From a virus: DNA of 64,000 bases. Shown piece after piece: positions 34,453-43,526 of the stretch. The translations under genes were made by a program, and so were the position numbers. Location: positions 1-64,000 of IMG/VR virus record IMGVR_UViG_3300033149_005152. One strand, given 5' to 3'. Every line of letters starts with the position of its first letter. Position 1 is the stretch's first letter. The notes beneath the pieces were generated by a model. That model did not search any database. It was not told the DNA's origin and worked only from the letters and a program-made list of their open reading frames with translations.

Positions 34453-36150
34453 TTATTTCTCCAATCTTGAAAATCCAAAAGGGGTATTAGGTTCTTTTAC
34501 CACTTTATAAATTTTAGGAAAAAAAGAAGCTAATGCTTCATTATGAGACATAACAAAAATAGATTCTATATTCATATTCAAAAATAAATTAACTGCTTTC
34601 TCCGTTGTCTTTTCATCTAACCCCTCAAACGGCTCATCCAAAATTAGAATATTAGGTTTAACTCCTATCCTATTTGCAGCTATATCAAGTAAAGCACAAC
34701 CTACAGCTAAATCCTGGCATCGCCTTTCTCCACCAGATAATTTCTGGTACGTTCGCCTCTCAAAATCAGATACACACGTAAATCTACCATTTTCAGAAAT
34801 TTCAAATTTTATATTTGGTTCACCCAGATCATTCAAATAACAATTAACAGTCGAATTAAAAGAAGGCAAATACTTCTCAATAAACAAAGTTCTTAATCCA
34901 TATCTCCCAAATGTACTTACAGCAAAATCACCTATTTCCTTATTTTCCTGTACTTTAATCAATTGTTTCCTTTTACTCATTAATTCCTTGTTTATCTCTT
35001 TAATTTTATCATTAAAGAACTCAATCTGCTTTCTAGGTTGTTCTTTCCTAATTTTATCTGCTTTATCAAGAAGAGCTATCTCAAAAATAATACCATCCAA
35101 CGTTGATGAAAGATAATCATATGCGATTAAAGCTTTATCCCTTTCAGCAATTACCTGCAATCTATATTTATCCACATTATCTTTCTTTATCTTCTTAACA
35201 TCACCTTTTTCTATCAACGCATCAATCTTAATTTTTTCCTTCTTCAAAAATGCTTTTTTCCATAGTTTGTCTATTTCCCTCTCACAGAAAGGGCAAATAC
35301 TTTTTTCACCAACCTCAACCATTCTAAGTTTTCGTGCTTTTATTACCTTCTCGTTCTCTTCGATTTCTTCCAACAGAGAATAAAATTGTGAATCCAATCT
35401 AGATATATTATCTTCATGCCCTTTTAAAACCTTTTTTAAGTCTTCAACTTCTTTCTGTCTCTTATCCCTCTCTATCCCCAATGCTTCCCTATTCTTTTTA
35501 ACTTCCCTCAAACTTTCTTTAATTTCCTTTCGTATTAATCCTATTTGCTCTTTCAAATTTTCCTTTTCCTGTTCTAATCCTTGTATTTCAAATTCTACAT
35601 CCAATTTTCTCTGGGTACTTTCGGCTAAATATACTTTAGCTTTATCAAGAGCAGAATCAAATATATCTAAACCAATAACAGATTCAAATATATTTTTTTG
35701 TTCTGCATCAGCATAGCCAGAAAAATATTTTTCCACTCCCTGACCAAATACTATCGAATTACGAAATGTTTCAAAATTAAACGGCAACAATTTTCCAAGA
35801 AATTTCTCAGCTTCCGTATTAGTGTTAAAATGCATATATTCATCATCAAATATTACCTCTAAACCGTGATGATCTTTCATACCTCGTCCAACAGAAATAT
35901 TACAATTTTTCTTATCCAACTCAAAAGATAAATCAACCTTACAATTTTTCTTTTCTACCCAATTTATAACATGATCTGCTTTTATACCCTTCAAAGTTTT
36001 TCGATATAAAGCAAAAGAAATAGCATCAAATATAGATGATTTTCCACTTCCCTTTTTGCCCATAATAAAAACCAAACCTTGGTTTTTAAGTTCAAAATCT
36101 AATTTTCTCCAACTCCTGAAATTCCGCAACCGGACTTCCCTTAAATACAT
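34453..36150 (-). CDS. SbcC/Rad50-like recombination endonuclease subunit (gp46-like)
   Basis: 565 aa. Walker A at 31-38 (GKKGSGKS), a long antiparallel coiled coil with the zinc hook CPFC in the middle, ABC signature LSGGERR and Walker B ILILDEPFEGLD. Shorter than SbcC, similar to T4 gp46. With the SbcD/gp47-like partner immediately upstream it should form the Mre11-Rad50-type nuclease that resects DNA ends for recombination-dependent replication. Confidence 0.92.
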   Translation of the reverse strand: MYLREVRLRNFRSWRKLDFELKNQGLVFIMGKKGSGKSSIFDAISFALYRKTLKGIKADHVINWVEKKNCKVDLSFELDKKNCNISVGRGMKDHHGLEVIFDDEYMHFNTNTEAEKFLGKLLPFNFETFRNSIVFGQGVEKYFSGYADAEQKNIFESVIGLDIFDSALDKAKVYLAESTQRKLDVEFEIQGLEQEKENLKEQIGLIRKEIKESLREVKKNREALGIERDKRQKEVEDLKKVLKGHEDNISRLDSQFYSLLEEIEENEKVIKARKLRMVEVGEKSICPFCEREIDKLWKKAFLKKEKIKIDALIEKGDVKKIKKDNVDKYRLQVIAERDKALIAYDYLSSTLDGIIFEIALLDKADKIRKEQPRKQIEFFNDKIKEINKELMSKRKQLIKVQENKEIGDFAVSTFGRYGLRTLFIEKYLPSFNSTVNCYLNDLGEPNIKFEISENGRFTCVSDFERRTYQKLSGGERRCQDLAVGCALLDIAANRIGVKPNILILDEPFEGLDEKTTEKAVNLFLNMNIESIFVMSHNEALASFFPKIYKVVKEPNTPFGFSRLEK

Positions 36151-36160
36151 TTTATTCTCC

Positions 36161-37222
36161 CTAAATAAACTTTTTCATTATTTCATAATACTCTTTCACC
36201 TTTTTTTCTTCAACATTGTGTCTTACATAATCTAACAAAATTTTACTAACGTCCATATTCCCATTCTTTAATTTTGAATTATTATCAGGTAAATAAACAA
36301 TCTTCACTTCGGGCTTCACAAATCTCGCTCCTAAAGACAAAAATTCATCTCTTACCAATTTCCAATTATCCCCCACTTTATACTGTAATTTTATAAAATT
36401 ATTATTAATAAGTGAATATGCTTCAAAATTAGTCAACTTTTGATCGAAATCTATTGTTACAAATTTAGGAGCCTTCACTGGAATTTTTTTAATTTTCCAT
36501 AACTTTGTATCAAAAAGAATAAAATATTTATCTATTCCTTCATCGCCCCAATTAAGTTGCAATGGAGAACCTATAAAATAACATTTATTTTTAATCTTCC
36601 TGAAATTATGAAAATGACCAAAAAAATTCCAACAATTCTTAGGGATTCTTCCAGCAGGCATTGATATATCAAAATAATGAAACCCTTCTACACCACAATG
36701 CCAAAAAACAACATCTACATCAAGTCTTTCTATCTTTTCAGCTATTTCTACTAACTTTTCACTACCATTCTTAATATAAGGAACAAATACCACTCTTAAT
36801 TCTTCACCATTTTCACTACGAAGAAGCCAGGTTAAATTATTAATATCATCATCCTCCTCAATGGATTTTAATTGATCTGAATAACTTAATCCTTTAAATT
36901 CTTTCCATAAATCAAATATAGAAGTATTCCCATAAAGACTTATATCATGATTTCCCACATTTACTAATAATCTATCCCATATATCATGATTTGAAAGTAA
37001 TTTACCCATAGTCATATCAACTAATTCAGTCCTTATAATACTCCTTTTATGAAATAAGTCGCCCCCAAAAATTATAAAATCAGCTTTATATTTTTCCTTA
37101 CATTCAAATAACTGATCCAACACATTCATTGAATCAAGAAATCTAGTATTATCATTTTTTTCTCCATAACTACAATCCAACCAATCATTAACGTGTAAAT
37201 CAGAAAATATCAAAAGCTTCAT
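36161..37222 (-). CDS. SbcD/Mre11-like nuclease subunit (gp47-like)
   Basis: 353 aa. Phosphoesterase motifs: FSDLHVNDW, GGDLFHKR, NVGNHD, WHCGVEG and FGHFHNF, giving the two-Mn site of Mre11. Partner of the Rad50-like gene 10 bases downstream. Confidence 0.92.
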   Translation of the reverse strand: MKLLIFSDLHVNDWLDCSYGEKNDNTRFLDSMNVLDQLFECKEKYKADFIIFGGDLFHKRSIIRTELVDMTMGKLLSNHDIWDRLLVNVGNHDISLYGNTSIFDLWKEFKGLSYSDQLKSIEEDDDINNLTWLLRSENGEELRVVFVPYIKNGSEKLVEIAEKIERLDVDVVFWHCGVEGFHYFDISMPAGRIPKNCWNFFGHFHNFRKIKNKCYFIGSPLQLNWGDEGIDKYFILFDTKLWKIKKIPVKAPKFVTIDFDQKLTNFEAYSLINNNFIKLQYKVGDNWKLVRDEFLSLGARFVKPEVKIVYLPDNNSKLKNGNMDVSKILLDYVRHNVEEKKVKEYYEIMKKFI

Positions 37223-37770
37223 TTTTCTTCCTCTAGTTCCATAACATTATTCTCTAACCTATATCCTCTAGCATTTAACTCATCCTCCCAATTTTTTAAT
37301 TCATTTTTCCAACCATTTAATTCATTTTTCCAACCTTCTAATTTATTTTCCTTATTCTCTAACTTATATTCTTTATCATTTAATTTTTTTTCTCTATTAT
37401 TTAGTCTGTTTTCCCAATCAATCAAGACATCTTTTCTATCATTTAGTAATTTTTCTCTATTCTTTATATCATCTTCCTTATTTTTAACTTCATCTTTCTC
37501 ATTTTTCACTACCTCTATATCATCACAAAAGCGCATCACTTTTTCCAAGGATAAATCTGTTTTCCTTATTGCATCACACAATACATTATACAACACGTTC
37601 CCGTGATACAATACACTCCCCTGGTATTCACCATCTCCTATCTTAATATACCACGTATCCCCAATTATATAACAATAAATCTTAAAACCATATTCCACCT
37701 CAGTTTTTTCATCAATTTGTTTATTAATCTCTTCTCTACTTTTACGTGCATCAGATTTTGTTTTTCTCAT
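37219..37770 (-). CDS. Coiled-coil repeat protein
   Basis: 183 aa from MRKTKSDA (GGAG upstream). The C-terminal half is a run of seven-residue repeats of the kind LNDRKD/LENKEN/LNGWKNE, a long coiled coil. The N-terminal part is a small globular domain. It lies between RecA and SbcD genes; possibly structural or a replisome accessory. Confidence 0.65.
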   Translation of the reverse strand: MRKTKSDARKSREEINKQIDEKTEVEYGFKIYCYIIGDTWYIKIGDGEYQGSVLYHGNVLYNVLCDAIRKTDLSLEKVMRFCDDIEVVKNEKDEVKNKEDDIKNREKLLNDRKDVLIDWENRLNNREKKLNDKEYKLENKENKLEGWKNELNGWKNELKNWEDELNARGYRLENNVMELEEEK

Positions 37771-38854
37771 TAATCTTCTCCTCAATTTTCCCATAAGATT
37801 TAATAAATCCTCTTTTTATTGCCTCAGTCAATAACAAATCCCTAAACTTATCACAACCGCCCTTTTTTTCTACAAAATCTTTCCACTTTACTTTTCCTAT
37901 TTTATCATTTTTATAAATAAAACTCCTTCCTTCTTCCCTTATGTATCCTATTTTTAATGCACCATCATACAAATCTTCAAATTTATCTATACCACTTTTA
38001 AACAACAAACCAAATTGACTTTTTTCTTCAGGAGCCGCCATATCATTCTTTTCAATCCTAGTCCTTATAATTCTTCCCAACACTTTTCCATTTTCCTCTA
38101 TTTTAGAACTTTTTGCTAATGATATTCTTACTGAAGTATGATATTTAGGAGATTCTCCCCCAGAAGATTCCAAATCAGCATCAAACCGTGCTTGCCATCC
38201 TGTTTTTTTGAAATCATGCTTAACTTGATTTAATAAAACTACCAATATTTTTTGTTCGGCTACTTGTCTCACAAACTTCTTAAATGCCCTTGACAAAGCT
38301 CTCGCTTGGTTTCCAGGTAAATTATCTTCATAGCCACCAGCTAAATCAGCTATGGTAGCCGCACCACCAATAGAATCTATTACTATTGTCATTGGTGTTT
38401 TATAATCATGAACTGCCCTAATTGTTTGAATTAAATCAGCACACACCTTAAATGCAGTTTCTAAAGTATCAGGCTGTAACAAAAACAATTCTTTGCCAAA
38501 ATTAAACAATCCCATCATCCTATCACGATCTATCTTATGTTCTATCTCGCAAAGAACCGGAATACCTTCTTTCCTTTTTGTCTCATGTAAAATATGATAA
38601 CCTAAAGTTGATTTAGCAGCTTGATTTTTACCCATAATCTCAACAATTCTACCTACGGGCAAACCAGGACGCCCTATAGTCAAATCTAAACACAATGATT
38701 GCGTTGAAATACCGTATGGAACATAAGACAAAAATGTTCTGTCATCGTCCATCCTAGTTACTGTAAATTCTCCATATTTTTTCTTTAATTCTTTAACGAT
38801 AGATTCCTTATCCAATAAAAGATCAACTTGATCAGAATGGAATATCGTCTTCAT
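37751..38854 (-). CDS. RecA/UvsX-like recombinase
   Basis: 367 aa from MKTIFHSD; the ORF opens 15 codons earlier, but that part is a shadow of the SSB acidic tail. Walker A is the unusual GKNQAAKST, Walker B MTIVIDSIGG, and the loop NQVKHDF follows. SGGESPKYHTSVRISL matches RecA C-core. It catalyses strand exchange in recombination and replication restart with the SSB, SbcCD and helicase encoded alongside. It overlaps the SSB gene by 23 bases. Confidence 0.9.
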   Translation of the reverse strand: MKTIFHSDQVDLLLDKESIVKELKKKYGEFTVTRMDDDRTFLSYVPYGISTQSLCLDLTIGRPGLPVGRIVEIMGKNQAAKSTLGYHILHETKRKEGIPVLCEIEHKIDRDRMMGLFNFGKELFLLQPDTLETAFKVCADLIQTIRAVHDYKTPMTIVIDSIGGAATIADLAGGYEDNLPGNQARALSRAFKKFVRQVAEQKILVVLLNQVKHDFKKTGWQARFDADLESSGGESPKYHTSVRISLAKSSKIEENGKVLGRIIRTRIEKNDMAAPEEKSQFGLLFKSGIDKFEDLYDGALKIGYIREEGRSFIYKNDKIGKVKWKDFVEKKGGCDKFRDLLLTEAIKRGFIKSYGKIEEKINEKNKI

Positions 38855-39650
38855 CTTCCCATCTTTTTTCCCATTCTTCTTCATCTTCTTCATCATCATC
38901 CTCCAATTTCATTTCCTCCTCATCTTCCCATTCCTTTTCATCTTCTTCTTCATCATCAACCAAACTCATATCGTAAATCCCTAATATTTTCTTTTGTTCT
39001 TTCTCATCTACCATAGTTACAATTTTATCCAAATCATGTAATTCAGTAAGAAATGAAAGAGGAATAGCTGAAGGATTTTTTTCTAACCGCACATCCTTAT
39101 ATTTGGCCCCTATAGTACCAGGATTTACACATCTAAATTTCAAATTGTATCCCTCTTTTGGGTCTGTAAAATCCCCATAATCATTGTCGTTGTAGAATGA
39201 AAATAATGATGATATAATAGTTTCAGGACATTTAAAAATACGTGGCCCTAATTGAATTGTTTCCTTTGAAGTCATATCCAAAACATTTACCCAATAACAA
39301 ACCCGCAACTTTAAACGGTCAACCAGCCTCGTAGCACGTGGCGTCCCCTTAAGACATAATCTCTCGACAAAAGCACCTATTAAATCTCTTCCAACAGGTT
39401 TAACAAATCCTCTTTTTTCTATAAAATAACATTCTTCTTCCTTTATAAAACTACCATTCTTCTTCCACGAAGGTAATATGCGAATTAAATTTAATTCTTT
39501 TGGTTTATACCTTATAGATAATCTTTTTTCCAAAGAAATCCGTTGTTTTTGTATAACATCTTTATTTGGACGATACCACACATTTGATTTTGCGTTTGAT
39601 TTTGTGTTTGGCTTTACACTTGACTTTCGCCTTTTTATTTTTACTGACAT
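38832..39650 (-). CDS. Single-stranded DNA-binding protein (gp32-like)
   Basis: 272 aa. Basic N-terminus, a beta-rich core with FKCPETI and LKFRCVNPG, and a very acidic C-terminal tail ending DEDDIPF. That tail is the SSB/gp32 hallmark used to recruit partner proteins. Sits between DNA polymerase and RecA genes. Assignment is by architecture and context. Confidence 0.75.
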   Translation of the reverse strand: MSVKIKRRKSSVKPNTKSNAKSNVWYRPNKDVIQKQRISLEKRLSIRYKPKELNLIRILPSWKKNGSFIKEEECYFIEKRGFVKPVGRDLIGAFVERLCLKGTPRATRLVDRLKLRVCYWVNVLDMTSKETIQLGPRIFKCPETIISSLFSFYNDNDYGDFTDPKEGYNLKFRCVNPGTIGAKYKDVRLEKNPSAIPLSFLTELHDLDKIVTMVDEKEQKKILGIYDMSLVDDEEEDEKEWEDEEEMKLEDDDEEDEEEWEKRWEDEDDIPF

Positions 39651-39909
39651 TTTTTTCCTCCAATTTTCTTTTAACGCAATATTTTATACAATCCCTCAAC
39701 TTTTCGGAATCATATCCACCCAATTTACATAAAACCTCAAAATCAGTTAATTTCTTTCTACCTTTAACAAATATCCAATTTTGAGCACTAATATATTCAT
39801 TACTAGCTAAATTTAATTCCGACAAATTAACAAAATCCTGAATAGCTCTCAATATAACCTTGTCTAACAAATATACAGCCTTATATTTGTCAACTTGTTC
39901 ATTTTCCAT
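39562..39909 (-). CDS. Hypothetical protein with basic tail
   Basis: 115 aa. Helical N-terminal domain and a Lys-rich C-terminus that overlaps the SSB gene by 89 bases in a different frame. Lies just after the polymerase gene; perhaps a DNA-binding accessory. Confidence 0.6.
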   Translation of the reverse strand: MENEQVDKYKAVYLLDKVILRAIQDFVNLSELNLASNEYISAQNWIFVKGRKKLTDFEVLCKLGGYDSEKLRDCIKYCVKRKLEEKNVSKNKKAKVKCKAKHKIKRKIKCVVSSK

Positions 39910-39910
39910 C

Positions 39911-42391
39911 TTAATCTCGCACCTTCACCTTTTTTGCATTTCTTTCCGCTATAGACCAATTTTCTCCCTCCCCAATCTCAAATAAAAATTTATGATTGCC
40001 CAATTCAGGAATAGATTTCCCCATTTTCTCAATCATAATATCCCTAACTTCTTCAACCAATTCAACAGGAGTTTCCACCATTAACGAATCATAAACGATA
40101 TTAACAGGATATGGAATTTCCATAAGGGACCTAGAAGTTAATTTTCCATTTGCAAACCTCCTTTCAAATTCATGAACTATATTATAATTAGCATCTTTTG
40201 TAACCTCAACAGCACAATGTTGAGGCAAAATATTTAATACCTGATTTCTCTGATGGAAATCTTTAATATTAAAATCAGGAAATCTCCTTTTATACCCAAA
40301 AGGAGTTACTACATACCCATTCTTTTTAACCTTCTTTAAAAGATTAGTCTGAAAATCGGGTATCTTAGGATAATGGGAATAAATTCTATCCTTAATTTCT
40401 GAAACCTTTTCAACATCTATCCCCAAACTACGAGCCATACCTGCATCCGTGCTACCATAAATAAGTCCAAAATTAACTATTTTAGCATCCCTCCTTATTT
40501 TCTTTAACTTATTATAAATATATATCTTTTTCTTATCGTTCTCATCCAACTTTTTAAATTTGTCAGTAGCACTTATTCTTTTTAATTTCAAATATTCTTC
40601 ATCATAAATAGCTATTGCCGTTTCATGATGAGCATCCCCTTCCCCCCCATACAAATTCTGAATTATTTTCTCTTCACCGCAAAGGACACCCAAAATAAAA
40701 ATCTCTATCTGACTATAATCAGCAACTATAAAAGTATATCCTTCTTTTGCCACAAATAAAGACCGAATTGAAATAGACTCTTTCTCATCCCCTAAATCAA
40801 TTTCCCCATCAGCAGGAATGTTCATAATATTAGGATCACTTGAAGAAGGTCTCAATGTAATAGTACCAATATCGTTAATATTGGTATGAATCCTACCATC
40901 AGGAGTCTTTGAAAATTCAATTAATGCTTTTATATCCTTCGTCAACAATTTGTTTATACGTTTATATTTTGAAATGTAAGAAACAACGGGGTGCTCATCC
41001 ATTAATGCATTCAAAACCTCTTTATCCGTTGAAGGAGCACCTTTTTTCGTATATTTAACCTCAGTCAAATCAAGATCATCAAATAACAATTTCCTTACTT
41101 GTAGATGTGAATTTGGATTAAATTCGTCATCACCAGTTTCTAACTTTATTTTATTTAAAAAACCATCTTCCGCCCTTTTCAATTTCCTTTGCACATTTTT
41201 AACCTGGGATAAATTTATTCCTATTCCTCTCAATTCCATCTTCAAAGATACAAGTAAATTTCTCTGCATCCTTTTCTGAAAATAGGGCCAAACTTTTTCA
41301 GTTCTCATTTTAGAAACTATTTTTGGAAATATCCTCGCTAATGCATCAACATCACTTGCACCATAATTTATTAAAATATCCTTCGGTGCTTCAACCATTT
41401 TCTTTTTATACGCCTCGACAGGAAGCCAATAAAAACCCATCTCAGGAGCAAATAAAGAAACCAATGTATCTAAATCACGACTTCCACTTGTATTTTCATC
41501 AGTTAAATAATACATGGACAAAGTATCAAAAAACTCTCTTAAAGAAAATACATCAAAACCATTCTGGTATAAAAATCTTAAATCAAACTTAATATTTTGG
41601 CCTACAAGTTTATTTTTACTAATCAATTTATTAATCAATCTTATTAAAGTCGGATTAATTCCCAACCTATAAACAGGATAAATATATCCCACTCCCGATT
41701 TTTTAGTAAATTGAATAGACAATATTCCATTATCCCAATAAGTTAATCCGGTAGTTTCTAAATCAAAAAACAAAAATTCATTCCTTTGAGTCAATTCAGT
41801 AACTATTCTATTTAATTCTTTATTACTTTTTATCAAAATAGGTTTAGTAACAACAGAGGGTATTATTTTTTCTCCCAAATAAACCTTATAAGCAAATTTT
41901 AAATCCTCATACATCAGATCAACTTGATAAGGTTGACGTGCGGCAGGATGATATGTAGCAATAAGTTTAGCACCCATATATTCATATATCTGCCCTCTTG
42001 AATTCTTAATTTCTGCTTTACGTGTAAAAACTTTTAAAGCGCAAGCTCCTAATGCAATAATTAATTTAGGTTTTATTTTATTTATAACAAAATCTAAATA
42101 TGGTTTACACTGTTTACACACTTCATCATCCGGTTTTTCATTTCTCACATTGTAACACTTCACCACATTATCAAAAAATAATTCAGAAATATTAAAACCA
42201 GCTTTTTTTAATCCAGCCCTTATTCTTCCACCAGCTTGTCCATCAGGATGAAACGGTATATTATGTTCAGCCTCATTTGCACCAGGATTTTGACCCACCA
42301 CCATCACCTCAGCATGAATATTCCCTTTTCCCCAAACAGCCTTATTGAATTCATATTGACAATCATGACAATATTTTCTTAACTTTTTCAT
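39911..42391 (-). CDS. DNA polymerase I fused to uracil-DNA glycosylase domain
   Basis: 826 aa. Residues 1-170 are a family 4/5 UDG-like domain (CHDC pair, VVGQNPGANE, PFHPDG, LIIALGACAL, TYHPAA), as in the SPO1 polymerase. A DnaQ-like 3'-5' exonuclease follows (FFDLETTGL), then a family A polymerase: VADYSQIEIFIL (motif A), RRDAKIVNFGLIYG (motif B) and IVYDSLMVETP (motif C, where the usual HDE is YDS). It is the replicative polymerase. Its start overlaps the RemA-like gene stop (ATGA). Confidence 0.95.
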   Translation of the reverse strand: MKKLRKYCHDCQYEFNKAVWGKGNIHAEVMVVGQNPGANEAEHNIPFHPDGQAGGRIRAGLKKAGFNISELFFDNVVKCYNVRNEKPDDEVCKQCKPYLDFVINKIKPKLIIALGACALKVFTRKAEIKNSRGQIYEYMGAKLIATYHPAARQPYQVDLMYEDLKFAYKVYLGEKIIPSVVTKPILIKSNKELNRIVTELTQRNEFLFFDLETTGLTYWDNGILSIQFTKKSGVGYIYPVYRLGINPTLIRLINKLISKNKLVGQNIKFDLRFLYQNGFDVFSLREFFDTLSMYYLTDENTSGSRDLDTLVSLFAPEMGFYWLPVEAYKKKMVEAPKDILINYGASDVDALARIFPKIVSKMRTEKVWPYFQKRMQRNLLVSLKMELRGIGINLSQVKNVQRKLKRAEDGFLNKIKLETGDDEFNPNSHLQVRKLLFDDLDLTEVKYTKKGAPSTDKEVLNALMDEHPVVSYISKYKRINKLLTKDIKALIEFSKTPDGRIHTNINDIGTITLRPSSSDPNIMNIPADGEIDLGDEKESISIRSLFVAKEGYTFIVADYSQIEIFILGVLCGEEKIIQNLYGGEGDAHHETAIAIYDEEYLKLKRISATDKFKKLDENDKKKIYIYNKLKKIRRDAKIVNFGLIYGSTDAGMARSLGIDVEKVSEIKDRIYSHYPKIPDFQTNLLKKVKKNGYVVTPFGYKRRFPDFNIKDFHQRNQVLNILPQHCAVEVTKDANYNIVHEFERRFANGKLTSRSLMEIPYPVNIVYDSLMVETPVELVEEVRDIMIEKMGKSIPELGNHKFLFEIGEGENWSIAERNAKKVKVRD

Positions 42392-42627
42392 TTATTTTTT
42401 CCTAATCTAGAATGAGTCAATTCATGAGGAGATAAAGCCGAAAGATAGACGTGCCCATTAGTCATAATTATAACAGACATAGTAGGTTGATCTCTAGAAC
42501 ATGAATAAAGTATATTTTCTTTTCTTGCTTGTTTTATAACTCTCTTAATTGGATTACTATTAGGTTCTAAAATAGATTCTATACTACTTATTTTCAAATG
42601 ACAATCATATCCTATATTGACCATCAT
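42388..42627 (-). CDS. RemA/DUF370-like DNA-binding protein
   Basis: 79 aa. VNIGY, SIESILEPNSNPIKRVIKQAR, SVIIMTNGHVYLSALSP follow the RemA pattern almost throughout (NIGxG, PxSAPIKR, VIIMDSxHVILSAxxPE). The DNA-contacting DATYGRRTR loop is replaced by SCSRDQPTM. RemA is an LytTR-like ring-forming transcription activator of biofilm genes in Bacillota. In this operon, upstream of the polymerase, it may be a regulator or a decoy subunit. Confidence 0.8.
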   Translation of the reverse strand: MMVNIGYDCHLKISSIESILEPNSNPIKRVIKQARKENILYSCSRDQPTMSVIIMTNGHVYLSALSPHELTHSRLGKNK

Positions 42628-42683
42628 AATCCCCTCCTAATCAAATCCCAAAAATCTCAAAATCTTCCTTCCTTATCACATCC

Positions 42684-43526
42684 TTATATGGGAGAAAATC
42701 CATCCCAAAACTCAGTTGATTTTATTTTTCTTCTTAAATCGTCATATTCCCAATCATCAGGTTGCGGACGTTCTTTTGATAACTTTATTACTTTTACCTT
42801 AAACTGCTTAAACAATTTCCTCGCCGCTTTATAAGTTTCCTTTTCAGCACCATAATCCCATAACAAAACTATTTCATCAAATCCTTTATTCACCAATTTC
42901 TTTATTTGAATATCAGATAATGAACATCCAAAACTTGCCATAAATCCAAATTGAATAGCAGGAAATACTCCCTCCACTATCACACCCAGATCATTTCTTT
43001 GATTATCTATATTATAGATATAATGACTCACTTGAGAATTTTTTGAAAATAAATATTTTGTTTTCCGTTTCCCACTCAAATCTCTGGCTACAAAAAAAAC
43101 CATATTTCCTTTATCATAAATGGGAACTATCACCATATCTATATAATTACCACCATAACAATATAAAATATTCCTACTTTCTATTTCTTCTCTTGAAATG
43201 TTCCTATTCTCTAAATATTTTAAAGCTCTCCTACTTTTTAAAGCAGATACAACAAAATCCAACTTTAAATCATCTATACCTTCTTGTTTTGCTATATTTT
43301 TAAATATAGAAACTTGATCTATCTGTTTTATTAATCCTAAACTTCTCATCAATTCCATAAAAGAAATTTTTTCCTTACACCTTTGACAATAACCTACTTT
43401 TTTATAAATATTAAAATATAAATGTTTGGGCTTATTACATTTAGGGCAAGTTAATATAATTTCTCCATGCGAATTAGGAAATGAAACATCTATTCCCCTT
43501 TTTTGTAACAATTCAACCAAATTCAT
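42684..43526 (-). CDS. DnaG-like primase
   Basis: 280 aa. N-terminal zinc finger CPKC ... YCQRCKE (CHC2 type). TOPRIM-like region: VIVEGVFPAI (acidic motif), then VLLWDYGAE in place of DxD. It makes primers for the adjacent DnaB-like helicase. The annotated frame ends ...WDGFSPI; a one-base shift near 42688 continues as YKDVIRKEDFEIFGI to 42641, filling the gap, so the true C-terminus is probably longer. Confidence 0.88.
   Translation of the reverse strand: MNLVELLQKRGIDVSFPNSHGEIILTCPKCNKPKHLYFNIYKKVGYCQRCKEKISFMELMRSLGLIKQIDQVSIFKNIAKQEGIDDLKLDFVVSALKSRRALKYLENRNISREEIESRNILYCYGGNYIDMVIVPIYDKGNMVFFVARDLSGKRKTKYLFSKNSQVSHYIYNIDNQRNDLGVIVEGVFPAIQFGFMASFGCSLSDIQIKKLVNKGFDEIVLLWDYGAEKETYKAARKLFKQFKVKVIKLSKERPQPDDWEYDDLRRKIKSTEFWDGFSPI

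Noticed and set aside
38855-38899. Upstream extension of the RecA frame
   Set aside because: This part reads through the acidic tail of the SSB gene and encodes only Lys/Met; the first plausible start is at 38854.
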